Below are positions 31,314-39,325 of a DNA stretch of 64,000 nucleotides, in pieces. The notes beneath the pieces were generated by a model. The model was not told the origin of the DNA. It saw only the letters and a program-made list of their open reading frames with translations, and did no database searches. How positions within the stretch are numbered: the first letter of the stretch is position 1; the number at the start of each line of letters is the position of its first letter. The DNA comes from Thalassotalea sp. Sam97. Its GTDB lineage: Bacteria > Pseudomonadota > Gammaproteobacteria > Enterobacterales > Alteromonadaceae. The stretch is from assembly GCF_041379765.1 (NCBI RefSeq), contig NZ_CP166919.1, forward strand, positions 1,054,001 to 1,118,000, written 5' to 3'. A program made the position numbers and the translations under genes.

Positions 31314-32530
31314 GCTCACAGTTAAGTATTAGTGGGGTTAAGTTTTTAAAGGCGCTTGCTAAGCATGCTGATATTATTATGCAAGCGTATCTTTCTGGGC
31401 GTGTCAGTGAAATGGACTTTGACTTGAACACCCTAGAAAAGCTTATGGAGCTTGGCGTACTTTGGCGCCCAGAGCCGGGCGAAGATTTACGCCTTAGAAG
31501 TTCGGTTAGAGCCTTACTTGAAAATAATTTAAAGGATGAGCGTAATCGTCAATTAGATGCAAACGTAGGTTCAAAGCTTGCCACCATTAAAACGGTCACA
31601 TCGCACTATAAAGAAGCCCTGCATCATCATCTTGATGCCGAAGCGGAAGTGCATTTAGAAGATTTAGCGGAGCAAGTTTACACCTTAGTCGACAGCTTAA
31701 AATCAAGCGTACGAAGCTTATGGCGTCGCATTCATAATGAATTTGGCTATGTTGCATCAATCAACGCTAAAATCCGCGAAAATGAACTTGCTCAAGGGCA
31801 GTTAACGCAAATGCGTCAACAGCTGGAAATGTTCCAGTTTGATGAATTGGCAAAATTAGCGGGCTCGAATCGTGAACTGCGCCGCTTATTGGTTGTACAG
31901 TTACAAAAAAGCCATACAGAAATCAGTCAAGAATTGAGTATCGCTCAGGCAAAGCTTATTGATCTATTGGGTAAGTTTAGGGAATACCTGCATCGCTCAC
32001 AGCTGCTTAAAGGCTTTGTCTTGCATCATCAGCAAAAGCCAGATTATCAAATCAAAGATTACAGTGTGTTGCATCAGTTACCAAGCTTGTTTAACCGTGC
32101 TCAGCCAATCATTAAACCGGCTAATATCGATGTCAATAATGTTGCATATGAACAATTGTTTAGCCAGCTGGTTAACCAAATAAAACAGGTGCGTCATAAC
32201 CTCGATGCAAATCAAGAGCAACGCAAAGCACAAAACTTTGATGTTGCCGCCATTGAAGGCATTGATATAGAAAGTGATGGTTTAAAAGAAGCGATCGAGC
32301 AATATTTTGTCCATATTATTGATTCTGCAGAGCGTATGTCGGCGTTGGAGTACCATCAATGGCAGCAGCTCGATTTTGATCAAGAAGTTTGGGTGTATGG
32401 CGTTATTAATGGTTTCACAGGCCTTAATAGCGAAGAGCAAGACTTCTTCGAAATTGGTGTTGAAGGGCATCCGCATCCAGAATTTGATGGCAACTTTATT
32501 ATCGAAGATGTTGAACTAGGACTAAGGTAA
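31310..32530 (+). CDS. MukF/MksF/JetA-like kleisin candidate
   Basis: A 406-residue protein starting with GTG at 31310, overlapping the preceding stop by 4 bases. The N-terminal third looks like a winged helix (LEKLMELGVLWRPEPGEDLRLRSS, about residues 38-61), followed by long helices with KSSVRSLWRRIHNEFGYV near 125-145, and an acidic C-terminus. This is the layout expected of MukF/MksF/JetA kleisins that bridge the SMC heads. It shares the WRP/LRP wing pattern with the neighbouring gene. The assignment is inferred from architecture and operon position; no JetD-like nuclease is encoded nearby. Confidence 0.55.
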   Translation: MSSQLSISGVKFLKALAKHADIIMQAYLSGRVSEMDFDLNTLEKLMELGVLWRPEPGEDLRLRSSVRALLENNLKDERNRQLDANVGSKLATIKTVTSHYKEALHHHLDAEAEVHLEDLAEQVYTLVDSLKSSVRSLWRRIHNEFGYVASINAKIRENELAQGQLTQMRQQLEMFQFDELAKLAGSNRELRRLLVVQLQKSHTEISQELSIAQAKLIDLLGKFREYLHRSQLLKGFVLHHQQKPDYQIKDYSVLHQLPSLFNRAQPIIKPANIDVNNVAYEQLFSQLVNQIKQVRHNLDANQEQRKAQNFDVAAIEGIDIESDGLKEAIEQYFVHIIDSAERMSALEYHQWQQLDFDQEVWVYGVINGFTGLNSEEQDFFEIGVEGHPHPEFDGNFIIEDVELGLR

Positions 32531-32554
32531 CCTTAAGACAAAAGCAGAGGTAAC

Positions 32555-32994
32555 ATGGCAGCAGTGACTTTTATTGTTGGTGGCAAAAGTCGACGACAGA
32601 ATTACGTCGATGTTAAGCGTGCATATACGGGTATTTACAAGTGGTTAATAAAACACGCTAATGCTCCTCAAAAACAGGCTATTTTGTATTCGCAAGATAG
32701 CGGTACTGAGTCATTTGTTGATGCTGAACAGGTGCCTTATCGTCCTAAACTGGTTACCCCTAGCTTTTATCTTACTGCGCCATGGCTTGAGCTTAGACAG
32801 CAAGCCATGGAACGAGATGAGTTTTGTTGCGTTCGCTGTGGTGCGAGTCGCAGAGAAGACGGCGCGAAGCTCGAAGTTGACCACATCAAAGAGCGGGCGA
32901 CCCACCCTGAGCTAACGCTGAATTAAGCAATTTAGAAACGCTCTGCAAGCCTTGTCATCAAGCGAAAACCAATCGCTTTAACCGTAAGCGCTAA
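32555..32994 (+). pseudogene. HNH endonuclease gene with a one-base deletion
   Basis: The first 123 codons (to a stop at 32924-32926) encode a 5' domain, then CVRCG (Cys92, Cys95) and LEVDHIKER with Asp109-His110 of an HNH/McrA-type site. After ELTLN the frame shifts. Reading from 32923 in the -1 frame continues LSNLETLCKPCHQAKTNRF to a stop at 32992-32994, supplying the second CxxC and the final His/Asn. One T lost from a TTT run explains it. The gene starts 24 bases after the kleisin candidate, downstream of GAGGTAAC, so it belongs to the operon. As read, the product lacks half its metal site and is probably inactive; a sequencing error is the alternative. Confidence 0.82.
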
Positions 32995-33037
32995 TAAACA
33001 TTTTCGTACCGTCAGCAGTTTAGCTTAGTCTAGCTAT

Positions 33038-33760
33038 TTACCGCTGAATATACTCACTGGCTGTCATTTTATAGTAGGTCACATTGGCATAGTCAATTTC
33101 TACGGGATTAGGGTCGACTATTTCGATGTCTATTTGGTTGGTGAACGCTGCACGTAATGCCATCTGCGTGATGTTGACGCTAAACGAGGTGCCCATAAAC
33201 ACCATTTTATCGGCGTTATACATGCGTTGTTCGGCTTCACTAATACGATATAAATCGGTGTAGTATTCGTCAAACAACAAGACATACGGTTTGTAAGAAA
33301 AGTTTAGCTCAGGTCGCTTACTGGTTTTATTGATGCGAAAGATGTCTAACAGTGATTCACTTAAGTTCGCATCATCAACGTCATCCCACGGCGTTGTCAA
33401 GGTACTAACATGCTCACCTTGAGTATGATATAAGGTCATCTGGTCGAGACGACCGTGGATGGCGATATAGTTTCGGTTGCCCGCTTTACCGTCTAAGCCG
33501 TCAATGTTTTGAGTGATCAAATTTTTATCACTTAACCATTGATGTACAGCGTTGGGGCCATGGTTTCGATAGGCGGCAAAGCGATGGTAGTACCATTTTA
33601 AAAATTCAACCGGGTTGTTTTCATACATGGCCCGGGTGGCCATTTCCATCGGCGTGTAATTGACGCTGCCAATCGTCCAAAAACCATCCTCGCCACGAAA
33701 GGTTGGGATACCTGATTCGGCACTGACACCGGCACCCGTGATATAGAGCGTAGAATCCAT
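33038..33760 (-). CDS. Sirtuin (SIR2) family protein lacking zinc cysteines
   Basis: A 240-residue SIR2-fold protein. It starts with the NAD-binding loop ITGAGVSAESGIPTFRG (residues 7-23), and TQNIDGLD (near 85) and IHGRLDQM (near 104, catalytic His) are kept. The usual four zinc-binding Cys after the catalytic His are absent. In their place is a stretch around YHTQGEHVSTLTTPWDD. An FMGTSFSVNIT segment near 190 matches the GTSLxV NAD-site strand. Such proteins may be deacylases/ADP-ribosyltransferases or NADases. It converges on the SMC/HNH operon; the two stop codons are about 45 bases apart. A link in function is only a possibility. Confidence 0.82.
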   Translation of the reverse strand: MDSTLYITGAGVSAESGIPTFRGEDGFWTIGSVNYTPMEMATRAMYENNPVEFLKWYYHRFAAYRNHGPNAVHQWLSDKNLITQNIDGLDGKAGNRNYIAIHGRLDQMTLYHTQGEHVSTLTTPWDDVDDANLSESLLDIFRINKTSKRPELNFSYKPYVLLFDEYYTDLYRISEAEQRMYNADKMVFMGTSFSVNITQMALRAAFTNQIDIEIVDPNPVEIDYANVTYYKMTASEYIQR

Positions 33761-33858
33761 AGAACAGAGGTAATTTATTAGAGAATTTGCATTTTACTAT
33801 AATGCCATAAAGTTTATGTGTAAAATGGCACCAATTTTGGCAAAACGATTGTAGTTAG

Positions 33859-34431
33859 ATGTTTGAATTAAAATACCATACCCCAAAAGAGTGGGCCGAC
33901 GTTGCCCTAGAAGACTTTGATTCTTTTTTGCAAGACCATGCCGCAGCTGAGAAAAAAGCATCAGGCATGGCGGTATCTATGTTGTCACATTACCCTGATC
34001 GCACAAAATTAGTGCGGGCAATGACAGACCTAGCATTAGAAGAATTAATCCATTTTAAGCAAGTGTTAAAGCTGATGAGTGCGCGTAATGTGATTCAAGC
34101 AAATGACGAACGAGACGCGTATATCCACGAAATTCGTAAGCTGTTTCGTCGTGGCCGTGACGAGTTCTTATTAGATCGTTTGTTGGTTGCCGGTGTTATT
34201 GAAGCCCGTGGTCACGAGCGCTTTGCATTGATTGCTGAAGCCTTACCAGAAGGTCGTGACAAAAAGTTTTACGACGATATTGCCAAGTCTGAAGAAAAGC
34301 ATAAAAACTTATTTGTTGAGCTGGCATTAGAGTATTTCCCTGAAGACGAAGTCTACAGTCGCTTAGAAGAAATTCTTATCGCCGAAGCCGAGATTTGCGA
34401 GAAGCTTCCATTTCGAGCAGCATTGCATTAA
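33859..34431 (+). CDS. miaE: tRNA-(ms2io6A37) hydroxylase (MiaE)
   Basis: Non-haem di-iron monooxygenase that hydroxylates the isopentenyl group of ms2i6A37 in tRNAs reading UNN codons. The 190 residues form a ferritin-like four-helix bundle. Iron ligands lie in LALEELIHFKQV (near residue 57), VIEARGHERF (near 115) and KSEEKHKNLF (near 147). Length matches the family. It is upstream of and 39 bases from the GT2-like gene, so they may share a transcript. Confidence 0.95.
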   Translation: MFELKYHTPKEWADVALEDFDSFLQDHAAAEKKASGMAVSMLSHYPDRTKLVRAMTDLALEELIHFKQVLKLMSARNVIQANDERDAYIHEIRKLFRRGRDEFLLDRLLVAGVIEARGHERFALIAEALPEGRDKKFYDDIAKSEEKHKNLFVELALEYFPEDEVYSRLEEILIAEAEICEKLPFRAALH

Positions 34432-34470
34432 CCGAAACAAAGATAATTATCCCGTTGCAATGGAGCGCTA

Positions 34471-35697
34471 ATGACCAAATCTCAACGTGTTATTGATAAG
34501 TACTTACAGCAATACGCGGAATCTGAGGTGAGCTTGCTCGATTCGCTATCGCCAGGTCATGCTTACCAACAGGTGATTGTGATCCCTGCATATAAAGAAA
34601 GCGATGCCTTTGTGCATCGCTTTTTTGCATCTCGGCTAAGCCAAACGAGAACATTGTTGATTGTTGTCGTTAATCAGCCTCAGACAGATACTAACCAGCA
34701 GAGTCAAGAATTACTCTATCAGCAGTGCTTGCAGTTGGGTAAAATCACCTTTCGTAACGACAATATCAGCTTAGTTAACGTGCGTGCGAATAATAGTGAT
34801 GTATTACTGATTGACCGATTTAACAAGCCAATTTCAGATAAACATGGTGTTGGTTTAGCACGCAAAATAGGCTGCGATTTAGCCGTTTCTCTGATAAATC
34901 AGGGGCTGATTACGAGCCGATTTATCCACTCAACCGATGCAGATGCGAGCTTGCCGGATAATTACTTTGATGGGGCGCATCACGCTGGTAAACAGGTGGT
35001 GGCGATCGGCTTTGAATTTAGGCATCAATCGAACGAACCGTTAATTCATCAAGCCAATGCGATATATGAGCAGGCGCTGCGTTATTATGTTCAAGGGTTA
35101 GCAAGTGCTGGCAGTCGTTATGCGTTTTTTACCATCGGCAGTACGTTAGCATTCGATGCTGTGGCATATTGTCAATGTCGTGGTTTTCCCAAACGCAGTG
35201 CCGGTGAAGACTTTTATCTATTAAATAAACTGGTCAAACTTGGCCACTATCAGTTTGCCCAAGACATAGTAATTCATTTACAAGCAAGAACATCTGATAG
35301 AGTGCCGTTTGGTACAGGACCTGCTGTCGCTCGAATTGTCGAGTTACTTAAACAGCAACAAGATTACCATTATTATCATCCCGAGGTGTTTACGGCTCTA
35401 GCAGAAGTTCTCAGCGCATTTAGTACGTTATACCGAGAGCGGGAACGACTTGAAGCATGGTATCAACAATTCCCTAGTACGATTGTGCAGGCATTAACAG
35501 GTATTGGCCTTGATAAGTTTGTGAATAGCCAGAAAACGACAAATGAGACACAGTTTTACAAGCAATTACATGGCTTTTTCGATGGCTTTAAAACGTTAAA
35601 GTTTATTCATGTTCTGCGTGAATTAGCGTACCCAGACACGCCACTATTTATCTGCAACAATGAAAAGCCTCCTTTAATTGGGCGCTTAATAAAATAA
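34471..35697 (+). CDS. Glycosyltransferase family 2-like protein
   Basis: A 408-residue soluble protein with a GT-A-type pattern: VIVIPAYKESD near residue 31 (nucleotide-sugar strand), KHGVGLARKIGCD near 128, and STDADASLPDNYF near 155, where DAD resembles the DxD metal motif. A later segment SAGEDFYLLNKL near 250 resembles the ED motif of GT2 enzymes. No membrane segments are evident. The role and acceptor are unknown. It lies between miaE and a strong terminator; pairing with a tRNA-modification gene gives no clear clue. Confidence 0.6.
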   Translation: MTKSQRVIDKYLQQYAESEVSLLDSLSPGHAYQQVIVIPAYKESDAFVHRFFASRLSQTRTLLIVVVNQPQTDTNQQSQELLYQQCLQLGKITFRNDNISLVNVRANNSDVLLIDRFNKPISDKHGVGLARKIGCDLAVSLINQGLITSRFIHSTDADASLPDNYFDGAHHAGKQVVAIGFEFRHQSNEPLIHQANAIYEQALRYYVQGLASAGSRYAFFTIGSTLAFDAVAYCQCRGFPKRSAGEDFYLLNKLVKLGHYQFAQDIVIHLQARTSDRVPFGTGPAVARIVELLKQQQDYHYYHPEVFTALAEVLSAFSTLYRERERLEAWYQQFPSTIVQALTGIGLDKFVNSQKTTNETQFYKQLHGFFDGFKTLKFIHVLRELAYPDTPLFICNNEKPPLIGRLIK

Positions 35698-35723
35698 GAA
35701 TCCCAGCAGTAGCTGGGATTCTT
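35696..35723 (+). terminator. Terminator after the GT2-like gene
   Basis: AAGAATCCCAGC and GCTGGGATTCTT separated by AGTA, followed by T. The hairpin is symmetrical with A/T tracts on both sides, so it may also serve the scoAB transcript from the opposite strand. Confidence 0.8.
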
Positions 35724-35749
35724 TATGTAATGTAGACCTTGTTTAACGA

Positions 35750-36406
35750 TTAAAATTGCATCTCAGGTACGTGCTCAGGTACCACCATTTCACCAGCGGT
35801 TAAACGGACAATTTCTTCAACGCTAACGCCAGGAGCGCGTTCTAGCAAGTGGAATTTACCGTCTTTTATTTCAATAAAGGCCAAATCGGTTAATACCTTT
35901 TTGATACAGCCTTTACCGGTAAGTGGCAGGGTACACTCAGTTAATAGTTTCGAGTCGCCGTGTTTTGATGCGTGGGTCATGGTGACAATGATGTTGTCAG
36001 CGCCAGCCACTAAGTCCATTGCGCCGCCCATGCCTTTGATAAGTTTGCCTGGGATCATGTACGAGGCAATATTGCCGCTAACATCTACTTCAAAGGCACC
36101 TAATACGGTTAAATCAACATGACCACCACGGATCATGGCAAATGACTCGGCACTATCAAATAAAGATGCACCTTTGGCCATTGTTACGGTTTGTTTTCCG
36201 GCATTGATAAGGTCGGCATCAATCTCGTCTTCGGTAGGGAAGGGGCCCATACCTAACAAGCCATTTTCAGACTGCAACATAACTTCCATGCCTTCTGGTA
36301 CGTAGTTAGCGACGAGCGTTGGAATACCGATACCTAAGTTAACATAATAACCATCTTCTAGTTCTTGAGCGACGCGCATCGCTAGTTGTTCACGAGTTAA
36401 AGCCAT
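35750..36406 (-). CDS. scoB: 3-Oxoacid CoA-transferase subunit B
   Basis: Beta subunit of succinyl-CoA:3-ketoacid CoA-transferase, which turns acetoacetate into acetoacetyl-CoA. The 218-residue protein contains GIGIPTLVANYVPEG near 26 and the catalytic Glu motif SENGLLGMGPFP near 46. AAGGAG lies 8 bases before the ATG, only 2 bases after scoA. It uses the acetoacetate made by LiuE; in Shewanella relatives these genes sit with the liu operon, but here they are about 31 kb away. Confidence 0.95.
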   Translation of the reverse strand: MALTREQLAMRVAQELEDGYYVNLGIGIPTLVANYVPEGMEVMLQSENGLLGMGPFPTEDEIDADLINAGKQTVTMAKGASLFDSAESFAMIRGGHVDLTVLGAFEVDVSGNIASYMIPGKLIKGMGGAMDLVAGADNIIVTMTHASKHGDSKLLTECTLPLTGKGCIKKVLTDLAFIEIKDGKFHLLERAPGVSVEEIVRLTAGEMVVPEHVPEMQF

Positions 36407-36408
36407 GG

Positions 36409-37119
36409 TTATTCTCCTTGTGTTGCACGCACGGTACGTTGTTCAATACGCTTTTCAAAATCGCCTTTGATTAAGCGGTTTACGTAAATACCTGGGGTGT
36501 GAATTTCGTTCGGATCAAGCTCTCCGGCTTCAACGATTTCTTCGACTTCAACAACGGTAATCTTACCCGCAGTAGCCGCCATTGGATTAAAGTTTCGCGC
36601 GGTATTACGGTACACTAAATTACCGTAGGTATCTGCTTTCCATGCTTTAACGATAGCGAAGTCCCCAGTAATAGATTCTTCAAGGATGTAATTACGACCG
36701 TTGAACTCACGTTCTTCTTTACCTTCGGCAACCGGCGTACCGTAACCTGTTGCAGTAAAGAATGCCGGAATACCCGCACCACCGGCACGCATTTTTTCAG
36801 CAAGGGTACCTTGTGGTGTAAGTTCTACGTCGAGTTCGCCCGCCATCATTTGCCGTTCAAACTCAGCGTTCTCGCCAACATACGAGGCAATGATCTTTTT
36901 GATTTGGCGATTGGGTAATAGCAAGCCTAAACCAAAATCATCGACACCACAGTTATTTGAAACAACCGTTAGGTCTTTGGTTTGTTTGTTTACGATTTCC
37001 TTGATCAGGTTTTCAGGAATGCCGCATAAACCAAAACCGCCGGCGATAACCGTCATACCATCTTCTAGGCCTGCCATCGCTTCTTCATACGAATTGACGA
37101 CTTTATTAAATCCAGCCAT
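36409..37119 (-). CDS. scoA: 3-Oxoacid CoA-transferase subunit A
   Basis: Alpha subunit of the same CoA-transferase, 236 residues. The family signature GGFGLCGIPENLI is at about 27-39, with NNCGVDDFGLGLLL near 55 and GGAGIPAFFTATGYGT near 113. GGGGAA precedes the ATG. First gene of the two-gene scoAB operon. The 218 bases between it and the MscS gene show no clear operator of the GTTTACG type seen at the liu locus. Confidence 0.95.
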   Translation of the reverse strand: MAGFNKVVNSYEEAMAGLEDGMTVIAGGFGLCGIPENLIKEIVNKQTKDLTVVSNNCGVDDFGLGLLLPNRQIKKIIASYVGENAEFERQMMAGELDVELTPQGTLAEKMRAGGAGIPAFFTATGYGTPVAEGKEEREFNGRNYILEESITGDFAIVKAWKADTYGNLVYRNTARNFNPMAATAGKITVVEVEEIVEAGELDPNEIHTPGIYVNRLIKGDFEKRIEQRTVRATQGE

Positions 37120-37337
37120 TTATGTTCCCCATGTAGTTTGTGCCTTGCTATGGCAATATTTTATTATCTTGAGGGCTATATATTACTGCTATAACAACTC
37201 ATTTTCGCAGATAAACTACCTAAGATTATGTGTTAACACAATGTTTAAACGCATTCGTACTACTAAAGAACCGGAAATAATTGTGGACAGGGTAACAACT
37301 GAGCAAGTTTGTCGGGATAATGAATGCAAGTAAGCCG

Positions 37338-39104
37338 CTAGCTGGCTTTATCGCCTTTATCTTTGCTGATACCCAACTCGTCAAAGCGCTGCTTAACCGC
37401 TTCTGATATCGACCATTTAGCTTCTTCAAGATCGGGGGAGCGGACCCAAAACCTGGCAATATACTTCACTTCAGACTCACCCAGCTCGTAGACTCTAGCA
37501 TGCTTGTCTCGATCGTGTTCAACCACCGGGCTTTTATCTAGCTCTTGCGATATTGCAGATAGTATGGCTTTGGAGTCGCTGGTAAATGGCGCACTAAAAA
37601 ATAAGTCCATGCGTACGTGTGGCTCGGAGGTAATATTGTGAATAATGTCTTTCCAAATGGTATTGTTCGGTACGGTTAAATGGTGATTTGCAGAGGTGAA
37701 TATCGTCGTCGTTACCAATGTCATCGCTCGTACTCGACCTTCAAAGCCTGCAACACGAATTTTATCGCCAATATCATAAGGACGATAAATTAAGATCATG
37801 ATCCCTGAGGCAAAGTTGGCGATGGTTTCCTGTAAAGCGAAACCGATAACAAAGCCCATAATACCTAAACCTGCCAGTAGTGGACCAACTTGTAGGCCCA
37901 TTTTCGACAGGGCATAAAGTAACGCTAATAAAATCACTAAGCGACCGGAGCTGACGGTTAAAAAGTTACGCGCAAGTTCCGACATATTTGGTCTGCTGCG
38001 TTTTAAGCTGACACTGACGATATAACGTACCAACCGAGCGATAATAAACGCAGCAACGAAAATACCAATAAAGGTTACTAGACTGCCAATAATCCCCGGC
38101 CCTTGGCGACGTAACCATGTACGAAAGCTAATCCACCACTCGGTTACCAAGTGGGATAATACTTGTTCGTCGAGCACTTCTTCACTTAAGGTATTACGTG
38201 CTTGAATGACCGTTTTTTTGTACAGTGCCGCGGGTAATTTTAGATCTTCAAGCAGGGCGACCAGTTGTTGTAAGCGGTTTGCGTATTCTTGAATTTCTAA
38301 GTTGAGTAGGGCGGTTTGTGAGATAAGTTTTTTACCCGTTTCAGATTCGTTCCGTACTGCAGCTTTTTGTTTTTGCAGTTGCAGTAGCTTGTCTTCATTT
38401 AAGCCGATTAAGCCTGATAATGTATCTGATTGTTTTAATATCTTATCTTTTGCAATATCGAGGAACTTTTGGTTTTTTAAATCTAAAAACGATGATTTTC
38501 TTGATAAGTTTACCAGCGCGTAATACAAGTCTTCTTGGTAGCGGCGAGCTAAATTTAAGCGCCAGTTGAGTTGCTCAAGCCGAGATTTCGCGGGACCTGC
38601 ATTGACTGTGAAAACACTTTGCCGCGCTGTCGCGATTTGTTCTTCTAATTCTCTAACCCGTTCATCACTGAGTTCGATGTCCGCATAAATATCAAGTAGA
38701 GCACTGGTTACGAGTGAGCGTGCCGATTTTTTGTAGTTGGCGATAAACGCCTCATCCTGATGATTTTTTACCTCATCAATATACTGCAATAGCAAGTTAC
38801 GATAACGAGTTAACATCGTTTGCCGCTGTTTTTCCAAGGCTCGTTTTTGATAGCCTATGGTATCGCTACCTTCTTGATTAATTTGCTCGATTAATGCCTG
38901 ATAATCATCTATTTCGGTTAATGTTTGTTGCAGGTTTTGCTCGATGGTGTCTTCTGATTTTGACGGAGGCTGTTGTTGCCAAGCATACACAGACACGCTC
39001 AAGCAGGCATGCATTAGAAACATAACAATAGCAAATGTAACGCTCCGCGAGTCGCTAAGCACAGCAGGCATTCCGATTAATGAAAAGGTACGTTTATTAA
39101 CCAT
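37338..39104 (-). CDS. MscS-type mechanosensitive channel family protein
   Basis: A 588-residue channel protein. A signal-like hydrophobic N-terminus (about 22-42) precedes a large periplasmic coiled-coil domain (about 45-330, with many LEEQI/LQKQK-type heptads). Then TM helices around 345-365 and 385-430 are followed by the MscS pore-lining and beta domain, including GLGIMGFVIGFALQETIANF near 410-430 and IYRPYDIGDKIRVAGFEG near 440. It would gate ions and osmolytes under membrane tension in the inner membrane. It resembles the longer MscS homologues with extra periplasmic regions (MscK/YbdG-like), not the 280-residue MscS itself. Confidence 0.85.
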   Translation of the reverse strand: MVNKRTFSLIGMPAVLSDSRSVTFAIVMFLMHACLSVSVYAWQQQPPSKSEDTIEQNLQQTLTEIDDYQALIEQINQEGSDTIGYQKRALEKQRQTMLTRYRNLLLQYIDEVKNHQDEAFIANYKKSARSLVTSALLDIYADIELSDERVRELEEQIATARQSVFTVNAGPAKSRLEQLNWRLNLARRYQEDLYYALVNLSRKSSFLDLKNQKFLDIAKDKILKQSDTLSGLIGLNEDKLLQLQKQKAAVRNESETGKKLISQTALLNLEIQEYANRLQQLVALLEDLKLPAALYKKTVIQARNTLSEEVLDEQVLSHLVTEWWISFRTWLRRQGPGIIGSLVTFIGIFVAAFIIARLVRYIVSVSLKRSRPNMSELARNFLTVSSGRLVILLALLYALSKMGLQVGPLLAGLGIMGFVIGFALQETIANFASGIMILIYRPYDIGDKIRVAGFEGRVRAMTLVTTTIFTSANHHLTVPNNTIWKDIIHNITSEPHVRMDLFFSAPFTSDSKAILSAISQELDKSPVVEHDRDKHARVYELGESEVKYIARFWVRSPDLEEAKWSISEAVKQRFDELGISKDKGDKAS

Positions 39105-39263
39105 AGCAAAACACCACAGAAAACCGCGAGATTTTGTATTTGTATCAGTGTCGATTGTTGCCAGAGTATTGGCATAGAGTCATAAAATACTAAGGGAATC
39201 GTATTGATTAGGAGGAGCTGCCATGTGTTATGTTAACGGTAGCGATAAACAGGCAACGAAAAA

Positions 39264-39294
39264 AAACGGGGTAGCGATTTACGCTACCCCGTTT
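39264..39294 (-). terminator. Terminator of the lipBA transcript
   Basis: Stem AAACGGGGTAGCG (39264-39276) with CGCTACCCCGTTT (39282-39294). On the minus strand the hairpin is followed by a run of T, placing it just after lipA. Confidence 0.85.
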
Positions 39295-39325
39295 ATGGTA
39301 TTGATGTACTGGGTGTTGAAGTCGT

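Noticed and set aside
32915..32930. Programmed -1 frameshift in the HNH gene
   Set aside because: The sequence at the shift point is not an X-XXY-YYZ slippery heptamer and no strong stimulating hairpin follows; a simple deletion is the better explanation.
33038..33760. Sirtuin gene as the JetD equivalent of the SMC-like operon
   Set aside because: It is on the opposite strand and has a SIR2 fold, with no sign of the JetD toprim/topoisomerase-VI-like nuclease.
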